A stretch of DNA of 64,000 nt from Isoetes taiwanensis (lineage: Eukaryota > Streptophyta > Lycopodiopsida > Isoetales > Isoetaceae). The stretch covers positions 1-64,000 of the forward strand of contig JAJEKV010000880.1 in the NCBI GenBank assembly GCA_021234155.1, in the 5' to 3' direction. Positions 23,186 to 35,339 of this stretch are shown piece after piece; position 1 is the stretch's first letter; every line of letters starts with the position of its first letter. Under the pieces are notes generated by a model that worked only from the letters and a program-made list of their open reading frames with translations, did not search any database and was not told the origin of the DNA. Made by a program: the position numbers and the translations under genes.

Positions 23186-25985
23186 CTAGGTTATGTGCAA
23201 AAGTGTGAGGAGTGATGAGAGAGGGATCGGGACGTCTTCATATTTATTTATGCCATCGTCATCACCTTCACTTCTTTCAATGTCATCCGAGGAAGTGCTT
23301 GAGTTATCTTCCTCATCACTATAATCCAGCGGAAGCATTGAGCAAATTACCACCTTCTTTTTCATCATCTTCTTCGTAATTACAAGCTTTTTAAGCAAAT
23401 TGATAGTCTTTCGCATAGACGATTGTCGATTTCAATTTAAAATCATAGCACAAAATAGTCACGTCATTAAGGTTCAAAGCTCGTCCCTACAACCCACCTT
23501 CTTGGACTTTCTCCCTTTTCCTTGGCTTCTCATTTCTAACTCATATCTACCTTCAAAAGCATTTTCCGGCGTGTTGCAAGCCAATGAATCTTGAGTTTAG
23601 TGACTAAGCCTTCCTCCTTGACTGCGGTCAAGCACTTTTGCTATCCGTAATTGACCTTTTGTCATCCTCCTCGGTCGGAAGAGCAATTAGCATACCTTTG
23701 GTAATTTCGCGGATATTACCTTGAGGCTCATATTCTGCGTCTTGGTCCAAAGGTACATGACTCGGTCCTCCTCGTCTTCTCAAGAAAAATGTGCAAATGC
23801 TTTTGACCCTTTGACCACAGTCTTTGGGGGTTGATGGAAGGTGTTAGGCCATTGAAATGGTTCTTGCAACCGCCCTGCAGAGCTATATTTTGTACAACAA
23901 TTTTTTCGTTAGAAAGAAATTACTCCACCACATCCGATCTTCTTCTAAGAAGTACTTAAAGCCTGAGGAAATTCCATTTTCAATGGCTTTTAAGGATGAC
24001 ACGGGGTACTTTTCTTCCGCTGGACTCCTTAGGATTTTTGAGAGGAAGTTGTTCAAAGATTTCTGAAGGAAGTGTCTGGAATATATTTAAAGCGTAATAA
24101 TCCCTCGGTGGACTCCAGTCCTTAGTTGTGGTATACTTCTTCCCCAGTAAAGCTTTGGCCATCCTTCAAAGTAGAACTTGATATGATGAAAGGTGAGATC
24201 ATTCAACTTGTTCACACTTGTTCTCTGTTTGAACGTTGAGAGAAAACAAACTCTCTAAAATCAGCGATCTCTTTAAGAAGATCGACCCTAATTGGAGTAG
24301 GAGTGTAAGAATCTTCAATAATTGAACTAAAGAAGGAAGATGTAAAGCCTTCTTCCTTCCCTCTGAGAAAATCTCTTTGAACATTTGGTCAATGGATCAT
24401 GAGTGTGGCCTACAAGTAAGAAACCGAGCTTCACTTTTCTAAAGATCCCTAGCTCCACTAACATGGCACAAAGATGCAAAGAGTGTTTGATTCTTGTTCT
24501 CCCTTGTAGTATTGTCAAGTTGCAGATAAAGCACTGGTGGTAATTGCTCTTGCTCGCATTTGGACCTTGTTAAGAATTGTAATTGTGAGATTGGTCACCA
24601 TGCAAGTTTGGATACGCCAAAAATACTTTGCACTTTAGACTTCCTTTGAAGACCATAGCTCCCTACAAGGTGGACCTTAACAAAAACATTCCTCCCGCAC
24701 ATCCTTAGGAATGTTCAAGAAATGTGGTAGAGTTGTTTTTTTTGTCCATTCCATCAATCACAACGCATGACATGTATTGCGCTGGACGCTCAAGAGCTTT
24801 TTCTATGCTTGGCAAGCTTTCTTCTCCGCTTTGTTGTTCACGATGTCGGTAAGGTTCTCATTGCACAATATCCGTGAGAAGAAATCAGGTCAAAACATTT
24901 TTCTCAAACAAGGAGAGATTGGAGAACATGAGCTTACTTCTTCGACCTCTGCCTTTGCGGTTTCGTTGACTCTTTAATTCCACACCTCGAAGCAAAACAG
25001 ACATTCTATGTTTTCTAGGAATTTTCACAAGACCCAATTCACTTTTCCACCGTCTGGTGAAGTGTGAGTAAGAGATATGTCAAGCCGAAAGTGCAAGTCT
25101 CTTTGTACTCATTAAAAACATCTTTTGGTGATGTTATCGGTTAAATGATACATGTTCTTTGTTAGGTAACTTCTCACATGTTTCTCTAAAATATTTCTCC
25201 ATCCATGAGCCATTAGCAAGGGCATGCATGGTTACAACTCTTCTTGGTCCACAATGATCATCGATTGCTCGGTTTTTGTCGATCTTTTTGTGTATTCTAG
25301 ACATTCTCGTGGACCCTAAACGGTGGACAACCATAAAGCATTTACGGCAAACTTCTTGGCAGCGGTTAATGTAGTGCAAGAAGGTGTTCTGGTCTGGTCT
25401 TACATGATAAGCTAAGTAGGCATTCGGTCGCCAATGTCATGGAACCGAAGTTGTTCTAATCGCTCATTAATTTAGCCATATTAAATGTTTGATGCAACCC
25501 AATGAGCAGCATTTAGTTCTCAAAAAGTCTCCTCATTTTGTGTTCATCCATCCATAAGATTTCTTCTTTTTGTAGGGAGCACCCTCAAACCAAAATCCAC
25601 CTTTGAATTTCTTTGAAGATTTGAGAACATGTAATCTTTTGTTCCTCGTTGGTGTCTTCATCTTCTGATGAAACTTCTACTCACGGGGTGACTTCCTCGT
25701 CTCGAGTGGTGTGCTTGTAGAGGAAAATAGACCACGTGAAGTTGTTCCCGGAATAGGCGTGTACAAATTAGTTAAAGGATGGTGATGGCCATAAGAGGTT
25801 GTGGCATATTTGTTCTTTGTACCATCTTGAAAAAGAAAGTTCTTGCAAACATCTCCTTTAGAGCGGACTCTGAATTTGCAAATCCATGTGTAACAACCAT
25901 GTGTGAAGAGGGAGTGCATTTTGGAAATAAATCCTCTCATTTGTAGTGAAGTCCGGGTCGAGAAATTTGTAGTGAATCTCACGTC
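23186..25985 (-). pseudogene. E3 DDE transposase-like gene (DUF7869-like), best-preserved motifs
   Basis: On the minus strand, in protein order: KMHSLFTHGCYTWICKF near 25930-25870; RIHKKIDKN and VVTMHALANGSWMEKYFRET near 25300-25180; VIDGMD..KTTLPHFLNIPKD near 24760-24690; LHGDPNLTITILNK near 24610-24570 (one base skipped); YLQLDNTTRENKNQTLF at about 24533-24480; FRKVKLGFLLVGHTHD at about 24440-24390, then a DQMFKEIFSE reading. It ends with a lysine-rich then Asp/Glu/Ser-rich tail (DYSDEEDNSSTSSDD near 23310). The three acidic boxes (DGMD, LDN..ENKN, GHTHD..D) are what I would expect of an RNase-H-like catalytic core. Several frameshifts separate the blocks. It is probably the element's transposase; DUF7869 kinship is from memory. 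Confidence 0.65.
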
Positions 25986-26424
25986 TTTTTTTCTCGTGTT
26001 CCTTGTATGTTTGGATGAAGGGGGCTTAAAAAAATGGGGGGGGGTAGCTTGTTCTTGAACACCCTTTGTTGTGGAGCTTCAGAGGTCGGGGATGGAACAA
26101 GGGTGGTGGCAACATGCTCGAAGCGGTGGTGATTCTTTGGAAGGAGATGCGGTCAATGTGTCTCTAAAGGACTTGGTGACGGTTGGAAGGGTGGTGGAAG
26201 TCAGTATGGCTGGACTCGTGTGTCTTGAGAAGCAACAGCGATGGCGAGAGGTAGGAGTCGGAGAATGCCGGTCTTCACTAGAAATGGCGTTGTTCCCAAA
26301 GCGTGTCCCTCTAAGGGCGAGCTTGAGACAACAAAAGGTGGTGGAAGCTTGTTGTTCACGAAAGCGGTTCGTCATCTTGACAAGCGCAAAATAGTAAGAG
26401 ATTTGAAACTTTACATGTCTGAGC

Positions 26425-26850
26425 TTTTCTTATTCGAATACACGCCCCATGTAGTACAAGTAGAAGTTCGGTACTAATCAAAGAAAGTCAAAATAAAAGC
26501 TATTCGGAATACACAAGAGTAGGATAGTAAAGCTAAACGCGATTCCGGATCATAGAAAAAACAAGACAAAAATGATACCTTTAAAAGGAAATTTTAGCCG
26601 GTTCGTATTCCGATCTCTACGAGCTCAAATGGCATGGCTGCTCCGATTATATATTAGACCGTATTCCGATTCACATAGAAACCATGGGCGGTCTGAGAAA
26701 GTACAGCGTGCAATCATTTGCATGTCTTTCTTATTCGAATACGCCTTCATATCAGCCCGAAAGTGTATCTGGAATACCCTTGATGAAAGAAAGTGTATTC
26801 GAATACACTTTCATTGAAGTCGAAAGTGTGTCGAACTACACTGATGTTTT
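26425..26850. repeat. E3-specific palindrome cluster in first intron
   Basis: About eight full or partial copies of a dyad centred on GTATTCGAATAC. The best is AAGTGTATTCGAATACACTT at 26791-26810, which extends to a perfect 24-bp palindrome at 26789-26812. They follow the splice donor at about 26393. Sequence differs from the E1/E2 palindrome but the placement is equivalent. Confidence 0.8.
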
Positions 26851-28829
26851 TAGGTTTTAGGGTTACTTTTCCTTTACAGGTTTTTAGTTAATTTAAGCGT
26901 TCTTCTTTGCCGCATTTTAGCATGTTTAGACCACTTTTTGTCAAGATTGCGATTGCTTTTTGGCATTTTGTCCTCTTTTTTTCCTTTTGTAAGCCATTTT
27001 GTATTACGGAATAGTTCTTTGCCAATTGTTTTTCTAACAAGGTCGTGTTTACACAACACCGTAATGCGACAAGAAGGCAGCAAGAAACAATGTAAGAGGC
27101 CCCTTAAAATCTCACGTTAAAACCGCGCACCTACAGAGAAGGGTTGAGGAGTCAGATGCGCCTGCTATCTACGAAAACTTCCAAACTCAATGGTTTTTTA
27201 CAAGGGGTACTTCTGGAAAGTACAGCACCCTGACTTTTCTACATGTCTGTTTGAGCCCCAAAACCAAAGGTACGATGACGTGAATTTTGTCTACATGGGC
27301 ACCATCCAAAGCCGTCGCTGAGGTAGCCGGTCAGTCCGTAAGGAGGGAGATTGTCTTTGAGACATCTCAAGGCTTTATGCATGTTTACGAATCCTACCTT
27401 AGAGTTTGTGAAGGTAATCCACATCCTCTTTATAAGTATGTTTCTGCAACGAACAAGAGGTCGCCTCTCGCCATCATTACGCTAGTGAATTCGAGCGATG
27501 GACTTCCCCATAGCGCAAGTGAGAACAAGGGAAGAGGAAGATCAAGGGAATCGGGGAGTCCATCACGGTCTGCGAGCCCATCCGTAGAGTTCATCAGTTC
27601 TTCAAGAGCAGCCACCTCCACCACCAAGAAAGAAGCGAGAGGCAAACCGTGAAGCGCTAAAGAGCCTAAGAAAAGAAAAACGGGCTATCATTTGAAACAA
27701 GATGCTCCTGAGGATGCACACAAGAAGAAGAAGGGGAAAGGCAAAGCACAGGCGCGTTGCATCAAAAGAAAAGTTGATAAAACAGCCAGAGAAAATGGAA
27801 GATAAACACACTAAATTTAGCAAAGGTGTCATTTATTTGTCGTCACATCTATGAAGCTTCCTCCAAAATGAAGCGGAGGAATCGACCACCGCAGTGTTGA
27901 AAGATATATGCAACCATCTAAGGAACCTCAAGGGATGCATCCCGGAGCAACCCCAATGCACATGTAGCCCTAATTGTTCTTGTTGATAGAGAGCAGCGTG
28001 AACAACTCCCTGCAGAGTACGATAGAGAAATCGCGGACACATATCACGCATTATGTTTTGCCGGGGGAACCAGCCTTTTAAGGTAAGGAGGCAATTATAC
28101 AAAAAAAAAAGAATCCCTAGGTATGCGTTTCTGCTCCCGGCAGCTTTGTGGTTTGACCGAGGCGAGGAAAAAAATCGTTACTTAACCTCACAACGCCGAT
28201 AACGAGTACAAGTTAAAATGAGCTTTGTCGACAAAAATCAGATTCATGCACAGAGAATATGCCATCTTCTAAGGAAAAGTATGGAGAGGGATCTCAAAAA
28301 GCCACAAGAGACTCCTTTGAACTTAAAGAAGTTTGTGCCATTGAGTGTTGCCTTAAATACGACGCGAGGCGAACAAACGGGCATCACTCATTGGTCATGA
28401 CAATTGGTTTCAGCGGGCGTGCTCGTGGATGGTATTTCCGTAAGGTTGGCGTTTCGGGAATAAGATTTAGTGTGCAACCAGCTTCTAAGGTTTTTTTTTT
28501 TTGCGATCTGGGAGCTTCGTAATGAAATATTTAATATGTTTGAGCGCGGTGAGCTAAAAAGTAAGGGAAAGGTGTCGGAGAAGAAGAAAGGCAAAGCGCC
28601 CCAAAGAAAAAAAATGACCATCATCGCCCGAGGGAGATGAGGGGTTCACGGACACGCACTACTAGAATGCCGCAAAGGTGGTGGACAAGGAGTTCACACT
28701 TTCGAAGAAATGTCGAAGGAGTTGCACGGGCAAGCATACAATCATTGCTGCCTTTCACTTGTAGAATTCCTCGTCGGCATCTTGTTAACGCCCCTCGAAA
28801 TGCTTTCTCACCCTCGAGGGAACCAAAGT

Positions 28830-29005
28830 GTATTCGTATCACACGCTCTCACTTTTGTAGTGTCGGGTATTCCGTACACACTTTTACTCCTTTGAGTCAG
28901 CCGAAACGCTGAATAACACTTTAACTGTTTTAGTTGTAGAAGTGTATTCGTAATACACTTTCCTTCTTCTTTGCAATTAAAAGTGTGATTCGGAATACAC
29001 TTCGC
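28830..29005. repeat. E3-specific palindromes, second cluster
   Basis: Four copies or halves: AAAGTGTATTCGTATCACAC near 28828, GGTATTCCGTACACAC near 28867, GAAGTGTATTCGTAATACAC near 28939, and AAAGTGTGATTCGGAATACA near 28979. Confidence 0.75.
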
Positions 29006-29764
29006 AACAAGAAAAATATTGATTACGCCGCTTTGTATTCTAGAATAACTTTAGGTGGCGGGGTGAAGATAGTTTACTTTCGCGTTTTTTCAACCGCCAA
29101 AAAAGGTTGTGTTTTTCTTTCTAGCCAAAAATGTTATCACCGCCGGACATGTCCGATGGAGCAACTCAACGTGGAGACGTGGGGGAGAGGTGCAGGAGCT
29201 TTATCCATAGCTACATCCGACGGCATAGATGCTTCGACGCGAATTCGCAAATTTTGAAGGATGGGTACGCCCGACTAAACACGCCATACTTTACTTGTCT
29301 CTGCCTCAATCTCCCTTTGTTTGCAGAACAAGAAGAAAATAAGGACTGCCGGAAGGTTTCGCACCCTCGCCGGGAGGGCACCAGAAGAAAGAACTTCGCG
29401 AGAGGAGAACTCTAGATGTGGAGCCTTCCCGATTATGAAAAGTTTAATTTATTTGACCAAAATAATTTGTTTTCCATCATTCACAGGGGATTGCACTAAT
29501 TTGGTTGGGATAAAGCCACAAGATTTCACACCGGGTGATTGCGGACCTTCCTTATGGCTTTAAACTAAAGCGGACACCAAGTACGACCAGCCTTTTAAAT
29601 TTTCAGAGTTTAACGCCACGTGGCATCAAACAAGTCACAAACGGCCAAGCATCGGGCGCCTTGTCGTAGTGTTTCACTCGAGCATGCAATCACGGCCTTG
29701 TGGAGTCCACGTTTAAAACTCACTTCGATCCCCCAAGCCGGGTTATGAGAATTTGGTTTGGTGA

Positions 29765-29785
29765 GTACTTTATTCGAATACGTTG
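29765..29785. repeat. E3 palindrome copy after the last splice donor
   Basis: TTTATTCGAATACG lies within 20 bp of the GTGAGT donor at about 29760. Confidence 0.6.
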
Positions 29786-30844
29786 GGCTTGTTTCTTCTT
29801 TTGTTTTAGTTTTCTATTCCGTAATATAATTGCCTTTGACTTGTTCTCTTTGTTTGTTTCTTGTTCCATTTTGTTAGTGACACCCTCTAATTTCTCACAG
29901 TACAAAACAAATATAAACTACCATGGCGACGGGCGAGGTTCTGAAGTAAGGTTGAATACCTCCATATTTGCTTCTTGGAGTTTCGATGGAAAACGCACCA
30001 TGGAGCATTTTAACACGCAGAAGATGCGAATTTTTCTAATGTGTTGGAATTTCCACCGTGCTTCAAAAGTTGGGGACCCTAGTGCACAAGGTAGAATTGT
30101 TAATCACTACCGCCCCTCAAAGCTAATCAACCATCTCTAGACATGTTTTCACGCCCAGGAGATTGGGTGCTTGATGCCTTCTCCGGCTCGTACAACAATA
30201 GCTTGTGCACTTAGGAAGGGCGGAATTGTAGCAATGGACATTGATAAAGAAGTCGCGGGCAATTCATCAAGATGAGATCGGCACCTTTGCCTACCCTACC
30301 AGATGAGCACCAAGAGTTAGGGGCCAAATCCTCATCCGATTTTGCCAAGGCGACCTCTTAGAGATCGACCTCCATTCACTAGCTCTTTAGAGGATGAAGC
30401 TACTTTGCGAGCTGAAAGAAGTGGCACTAGCTACCATTCCCTCAAGACACTGCGGTATAGACAAAGGGTAAGGCACAAGAAAAGGATGGGGATGTAGAAC
30501 GGCAATCGTAGTAATCGGCAAAAGCATGATGAAGTCCGTCTTTCCAAAAAACATTATCATCGACCACCATGTGATGTTACAAATTGTATCATTGAAACAC
30601 TCTTCATTATATAATAATTATTTTATTCACTACATTCTGGTGTTTTCAAGATAGTACTTTTTGAGAATACAAAAGCATGTCTAAATTCTTCCCTTTTCAA
30701 GTGTTGGTTTTGGCAAATTCCAAGTTCTTTTACACTAGGGGGCCAAAAAAGAGGTAAAAAAAAATTAAGCCTATTGGAATTCCCAATTAGAAGGAAAAAA
30801 ATGTCATTTTCTAGATCAGGCTGGTTTTTTCAAGGGAATCTTTG

Positions 30845-30888
30845 AAACGGGAGTGCTGCAACACTCCCGTTTAATTTGCAATCGTGTT
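30845..30888 (-). repeat. E3 right terminal inverted repeat with hairpin
   Basis: AAACGGGAGTG and CACTCCCGTTT (30845-30872) form a perfect 11-bp hairpin with a CTGCAA loop next to the terminal AATTTGCAATCGTGTT. E1 also has a hairpin just inside its left end. Confidence 0.8.
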
Positions 30889-30892
30889 TATT

Positions 30893-32049
30893 CTATTCTT
30901 GAGTTTTTTCAAGAAACATGTAGAGTACCATTGTATGGCTTTTTACTCTATGGACCATCACACCATCACATTATCAGAAATTCTGTGTTTTTTCTATTTG
31001 TCATGTGTTTTACTGTAAGGAAGAATACAGACTTTTTGAAGCTCATATGCCTTTAAGTATTTAGAGCAATTAAAATCTAATGAAGAAGATCTGAAATCTA
31101 ACAACATGCAATAGGTATCAATCTTGTTAATTTGGGATATTTTTGATTTTTTCTAAAGGTCGATTTTCTAAGGTTTTGGGGATTTTGGCAACCGGCAAAA
31201 AAAAGTCCGACTATTCAAAAATCGAAGAAGTTTTTTTAGGGGTTTTATTTTCCCCAATCCATAACGATATGCATCTCCTGATGCCACGATTGCTTGCTGG
31301 GATGTTGCATGGATGCTACCTTTCTATCCCTGGAATAGAAATTCGTCACAAACATGTGTTCTTCATTTCTCCACTTTCGTGTACTCCGTCTACTAAATGT
31401 TCGATTTTGTTCCAGAACAAGATTATTCCTGCTATTATGAGCAGATTGATGATGTTAGTTTCGTCTTTCATGTTGGGAGCTAATTCATGTGAAGATGTTG
31501 CAGACAGTACATCTTAGCTGTAAGTATTTATAATGTACATATACATTTGGTCTGCATAAATGTTATTCGAACCACATCTGTGGGTTCTTCCCCCAGAATT
31601 GAATTTTAATTTCTATAACCAAGGATGGAACATGTCAGATCGCTGCAAATTAGGGAGCCGAATCATCTGCTTTTGACCCTTTGATCTTGAAATTTTCAAT
31701 CGGCCAGGATTCAGTACAATGCCATGCTCATGTGTTCTGGTGAGTACAATGCTTATGAATACCAATGGCCTGGTAAATTTAAGATGTGTCATAGCTTACA
31801 GAATGTTTCTCTTTGTTTCATAGGCCTTAAGTTTGTTATAATTACCATATAAATACAATGCTTTTTGAGAGTAGTTGGTCAAGTACTGGAAATGATTGAA
31901 TTCTAAATGGATAAAATGCGCTCCATGTATGATGGAATTGAACGTTCACACAATTATTCAGATAATATTATATCCGTTAGAAGCCTTTGCAGCAGTAGAA
32001 TTAATAATGGACAGAAGGCTCTGTGGGTAGTGGTATGAAATTTGGAAGT
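30893..32049. other. No supportable gene
   Basis: AT-rich DNA. It starts with the remainder of the LINE pentamer tail (ATTCT). A weak open stretch at 31143-31517 has no recognisable motif and no gene context. Confidence 0.4.
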
Positions 32050-32247
32050 TCTTATTCTATCTAGAAATTCTTATTCTATTCTGAGAGTAGTTGCTTATTT
32101 TAGTTCTATCTAGAAACTCTTCTTCTATTCTGAGAGTAGATACTTATTTTAGTTCTATCTAGAAATTCTTATTCTATTCTGACAGTAGATGCTCATTTTA
32201 GTTATCATTACACAAGAGTAGATGCTTATTTTAGTTATCATTACATT
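32050..32247 (+). repeat. Minisatellite, about 50-bp unit, 3.5 copies
   Basis: The unit contains CTATCTAGAAATTCTTATTC, then TATTCTGAGAGTAGATGC and TTATTTTAGT. Three near-complete units and a partial one follow each other. Confidence 0.85.
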
Positions 32248-32249
32248 GC

Positions 32250-32969
32250 ATCTTTCTGTTTTCACGAACATGCTAGGTTTTATGGACCAGATAAATTATA
32301 CCTGGCATATACTTTTAGAAACCCTGGCAAAAGGTACGAAGTTATCAGAAAATAGACAATCGAGATTTAGGGTACCAGTTGCATGCTAGGACGCAGCAAC
32401 CTTTGATCTCTTATTGGGTTTCAAAGACTGTGTATGTAGAGTCAGTTCTATGAGCATTCTTCCCCACAGCGCAAGTCATCTCTATAGCAAAATGGATGCA
32501 CTTCTTCTTACTGTCTGTCACTTGGTGGAGGAAGTTATCTAAAAGTATCAGGAATTCTACTTATGGATTGTGTTGATCTAAGAATTATATTTGCTCAAGT
32601 ATATCTACTTTTTATTCTCTGTTTTAAAGCCTTCTGTATTATATATACTATGTGCATGTTGTTTGATTTGCTATTGAACATATAAGCCAGTGTTTGCTAG
32701 ATTTTGTTTGTTTCAGTCCCATTTGATAAGTCGGTGTTTGTGTTTGCAGGGTTAGGGTCTATAATTTTGTTTGGGTGTAGTCCCAGATTGCAGATTGATG
32801 CCTGATATTTGGAGTGTTGTTTTTCCAACACTGGAACAGGCTTTGAATGCAGAATACATTGCATATAATTGGATAGGCATATCTAATCTCATTTTTATTC
32901 TATTGCATTGCTTCTAGCCTAATCAATTTATCTCATTGTTGATTGCTTGCTTTTTTGCAGATACAAATA
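32250..32969. other. No gene seen
   Basis: AT-rich intergenic-type sequence without recognisable coding or repeat structure. Confidence 0.4.
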
Positions 32970-32970
32970 C

Positions 32971-33205
32971 AACCGATGGGTTCTGTTTCCTTTAGATGCA
33001 AGATTTCTATCAGACATGATCCGAAGCCTCCTTTAGCAAGACATAAGATGCCAAAGTTCAAGAATCCGAACGATGGGTTCTATTCTATCTATATGCACGA
33101 TTTTTCTAGACATGATCGAGTGGGTCCCTTTAGTAAGACATGATGCTGAATTCAAGAAATATACGAGACGAGATGGGCAAGACATGATGTAGAGTTCAAT
33201 ACGTA
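32971..33205 (+). repeat. Tandem repeat, about 97-bp unit, two copies plus a partial
   Basis: Units start at 32971 (AACCGATGGGTTCTG) and 33068 (AACGATGGGTTCTATT). Both end with AAGACATRATG...TTCAAGAA. A third partial unit (GGGCAAGACATGATG, GAGTTCAA) follows from about 33170. Confidence 0.75.
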
Positions 33206-33209
33206 GATG

Positions 33210-35338
33210 ATAAAGAAACTTAGATATACTTCTATGATTTAAATATGCATAGGATATTTCTTCCGCTTCATGTATGATGCCACAACCTGTTGGTAGATAT
33301 TGACCCTATACCTAATAGCACAATAATTTGGTGTAAAACCTCATTATCTGGTTGAGTTTGCCTATTCTTATGACTTATTGTTTGCAACCAGGGACACGAT
33401 GAGAAAATTGTTCTTATCATGAGTTCTAGCTTGGGGAATATTTCAAGCTCAGTTTGCATTTGCAAAAAAGTATAAATGATACCAAAGGATGTGCTTCAGC
33501 TTGCAAAGTATATCAGATTAGATTAGTTATAAAGACATTAAATGGCATATTTGGTTCTTGCATGCAAAGGTAGATCTCCTTTGCAGAAGGATCTCTCTCA
33601 TAAACTACTCATTAGATTAGAGAATGTTTCGGGGTTTCTTTGCCACAGATGCAAGTCTTATCTCATTATTTTCTTTTACGGCATATTTTTTCATTCATTT
33701 AAAGTTTTTCAGATAATTTCTTACAAGGGTGTTTAGAGTAGGTATAACTTGGAGCTTTTTTAAGTCCTATTTGATTATAATAGGCATGACCTTCTATTTT
33801 TAAATTTGAATTGAGCCATATAAACTCTATTGATACCATGTGGAATGTTGCCACGTCATTGTCCTGGAAGAAGCGGTTGGGTGATTCTGATTGCCTAGCT
33901 GCCTGATAGCTTCTGCCTTTACACCTTGGTGAGTATAACACTTTGTTTCAGATTTGTTGCTCATTAAAGTATGTGTTCTTGCCTGTTGTTCTTGAAAAAG
34001 TTGGCAAAATAAAAATGTCTATTAGTCAGCTAATGCCTCTCGATGCAGATGTACTTGAGACTTTCCAATACAGTTGTAAGTATTATCTTAAACTTAGCTT
34101 TTGCTTCCTCTGCAGACCACCCATTTAGAATGTAGGTTAGTGTTTGCAATTGAATTGAATATTAAGGCCTACAGATCCTCTTTATGCCATTAGATAAGTA
34201 GTATTATTTTAGTGGTCAATGACCCAGAGGTGATGCAAAGGTGATGCAACATGTAATGGAACCACCATAAAAATGCAGCATAATTGGATATAAGAAAGAT
34301 TAAGTTACTTCAAGATGCACTATTTTATTATGAGTGAAATAACCAAACAGGCTTTGGTCCTGTAACTAGGTGGAGTTCACTACTAAGTGGTCGGTGCATG
34401 GCATATCTTTTGGCTGTGGAATAATCCTGATGTAGGAAGCAGTCTGCAAAAGGATCTTCAAAAAGATGCACATCCTCAATTTTGATGCTCTTGCATTTGT
34501 TGAATACATATGTTTACTATTATAGATTATTTGGCACATGATCCACTGCAATTGTGGTTAGGGAGAATAGTATCTTTTAATTGTTGCCATTTGCCAGGGC
34601 TTCCATGTGGCACTCAAGAAACAAAATTGTTTTGTTTGGGAGGTTGCAAAAGAACTGATCTGAATTTGAATCAGGCGAAATGTTTTGTTGTTTTGTTGAA
34701 TCCATATGCCATTTAATTTTTTCCTGTTTTCAACAGATGGGATAACCATGTACGTATGATGGAGATACATGCGATTCAGGTATTGCAAATAACCATCTCC
34801 ACTGGTATTTGCTTATATTCCGATGTGTTCCACCATAGGCTCTATTCTTGCATCAGCCATTTTGTTCCATGCAGATGCTCGATAAACATTGTTCAATTTC
34901 CGCAAGAGGCATCTATATGGTGGACATCCTTCATGCACTGCATCTTTGTTGGTACATTTTGCTTCCAAGCCCATTTAATCTGATTTTCTTCTTTTTGCAA
35001 GTTCATGTTAACCTGATTTACAACAACAATCCTATGTAGTTGGCAATACCAAGTACTAGTTTTCTTCATGCAAAATTTATTTTCTAGGGCACTTTTGAAA
35101 CTTATCTTTGAGAAAGTCACTATGTAGTAGTTTTTGATGGGTCAAATTGGGGGTTTGTTGCAGCATGTGTGTTATTCGCTTTTCATTTTTCTTGGTTGTT
35201 ATGAAGGAAGGTGTTAAACGTAAAATCTATTTTGATTATTGATCAAAAATCACTATGAGTTTTAAGGTTCAGTTTGGAGCTCTGTTGCATATACAGGCAA
35301 AGCATTATCTGCCTTCCATCTATTTGTTTGTTTGTTGT
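33210..35338. other. No supportable gene
   Basis: AT-rich sequence with only short chance-like reading frames and no motif I recognise on either strand. Confidence 0.4.
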
Positions 35339-35339
35339 T

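Larger units (their letters stand above)
26040..30510 (+). pseudogene. E3 beta-class DNA methyltransferase gene, multi-exon, degraded
   Basis: The first exon (about 26050-26393) ends at a donor GTAAGAG. A later exon near 27140-27412 includes IVFETSQGFMHVYESYLRVC. MSFVDK.QIHAQR near 28218 matches MSLIDKIRFMHRE of E1. The catalytic part begins near 29490: DFTPGDCG, then PYGFKLKADTKYDQPF (motif IV) at about 29548-29600. After an intron starting GTGAGT at 29760, an exon at about 29925-30145 has RTMEHFNTQKMRIFLMCW. It then runs FSRPGDWVLDAFSGS with a frameshift and TTIACAL (motif I) at 30142-30215, and VAMDID. The order IV then I and the GDWVLDAFSGSGTT signature fit PF01555-type N4C/N6A methyltransferases. 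It is non-functional here because of indels. Confidence 0.65.
22803..30888 (+). mobile_element. E3: 8.1-kb diverged relative of E1/E2, opposite orientation
   Basis: The left end is AACAAGATTGCGTATTAAAC and the right end, reverse-complemented, is AACACGATTGCAAATTAAAC. Both continue GGGAG. The flanks are TATT on each side (22799-22802, 30889-30892), giving the same 5'-AACA start and 4-bp duplication as E1/E2. Genes are arranged the same way but flipped: the DDE transposase-like gene is on the minus strand at left and the methyltransferase gene is on the plus strand at right, diverging from about 26.0 kb. The nucleotide sequence is otherwise hardly alignable to E1, so this is a separate subfamily. 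Confidence 0.8.

Noticed and set aside
31143-31517. 124-codon open frame
   Set aside because: No motif, codon pattern or neighbouring exon supports it.
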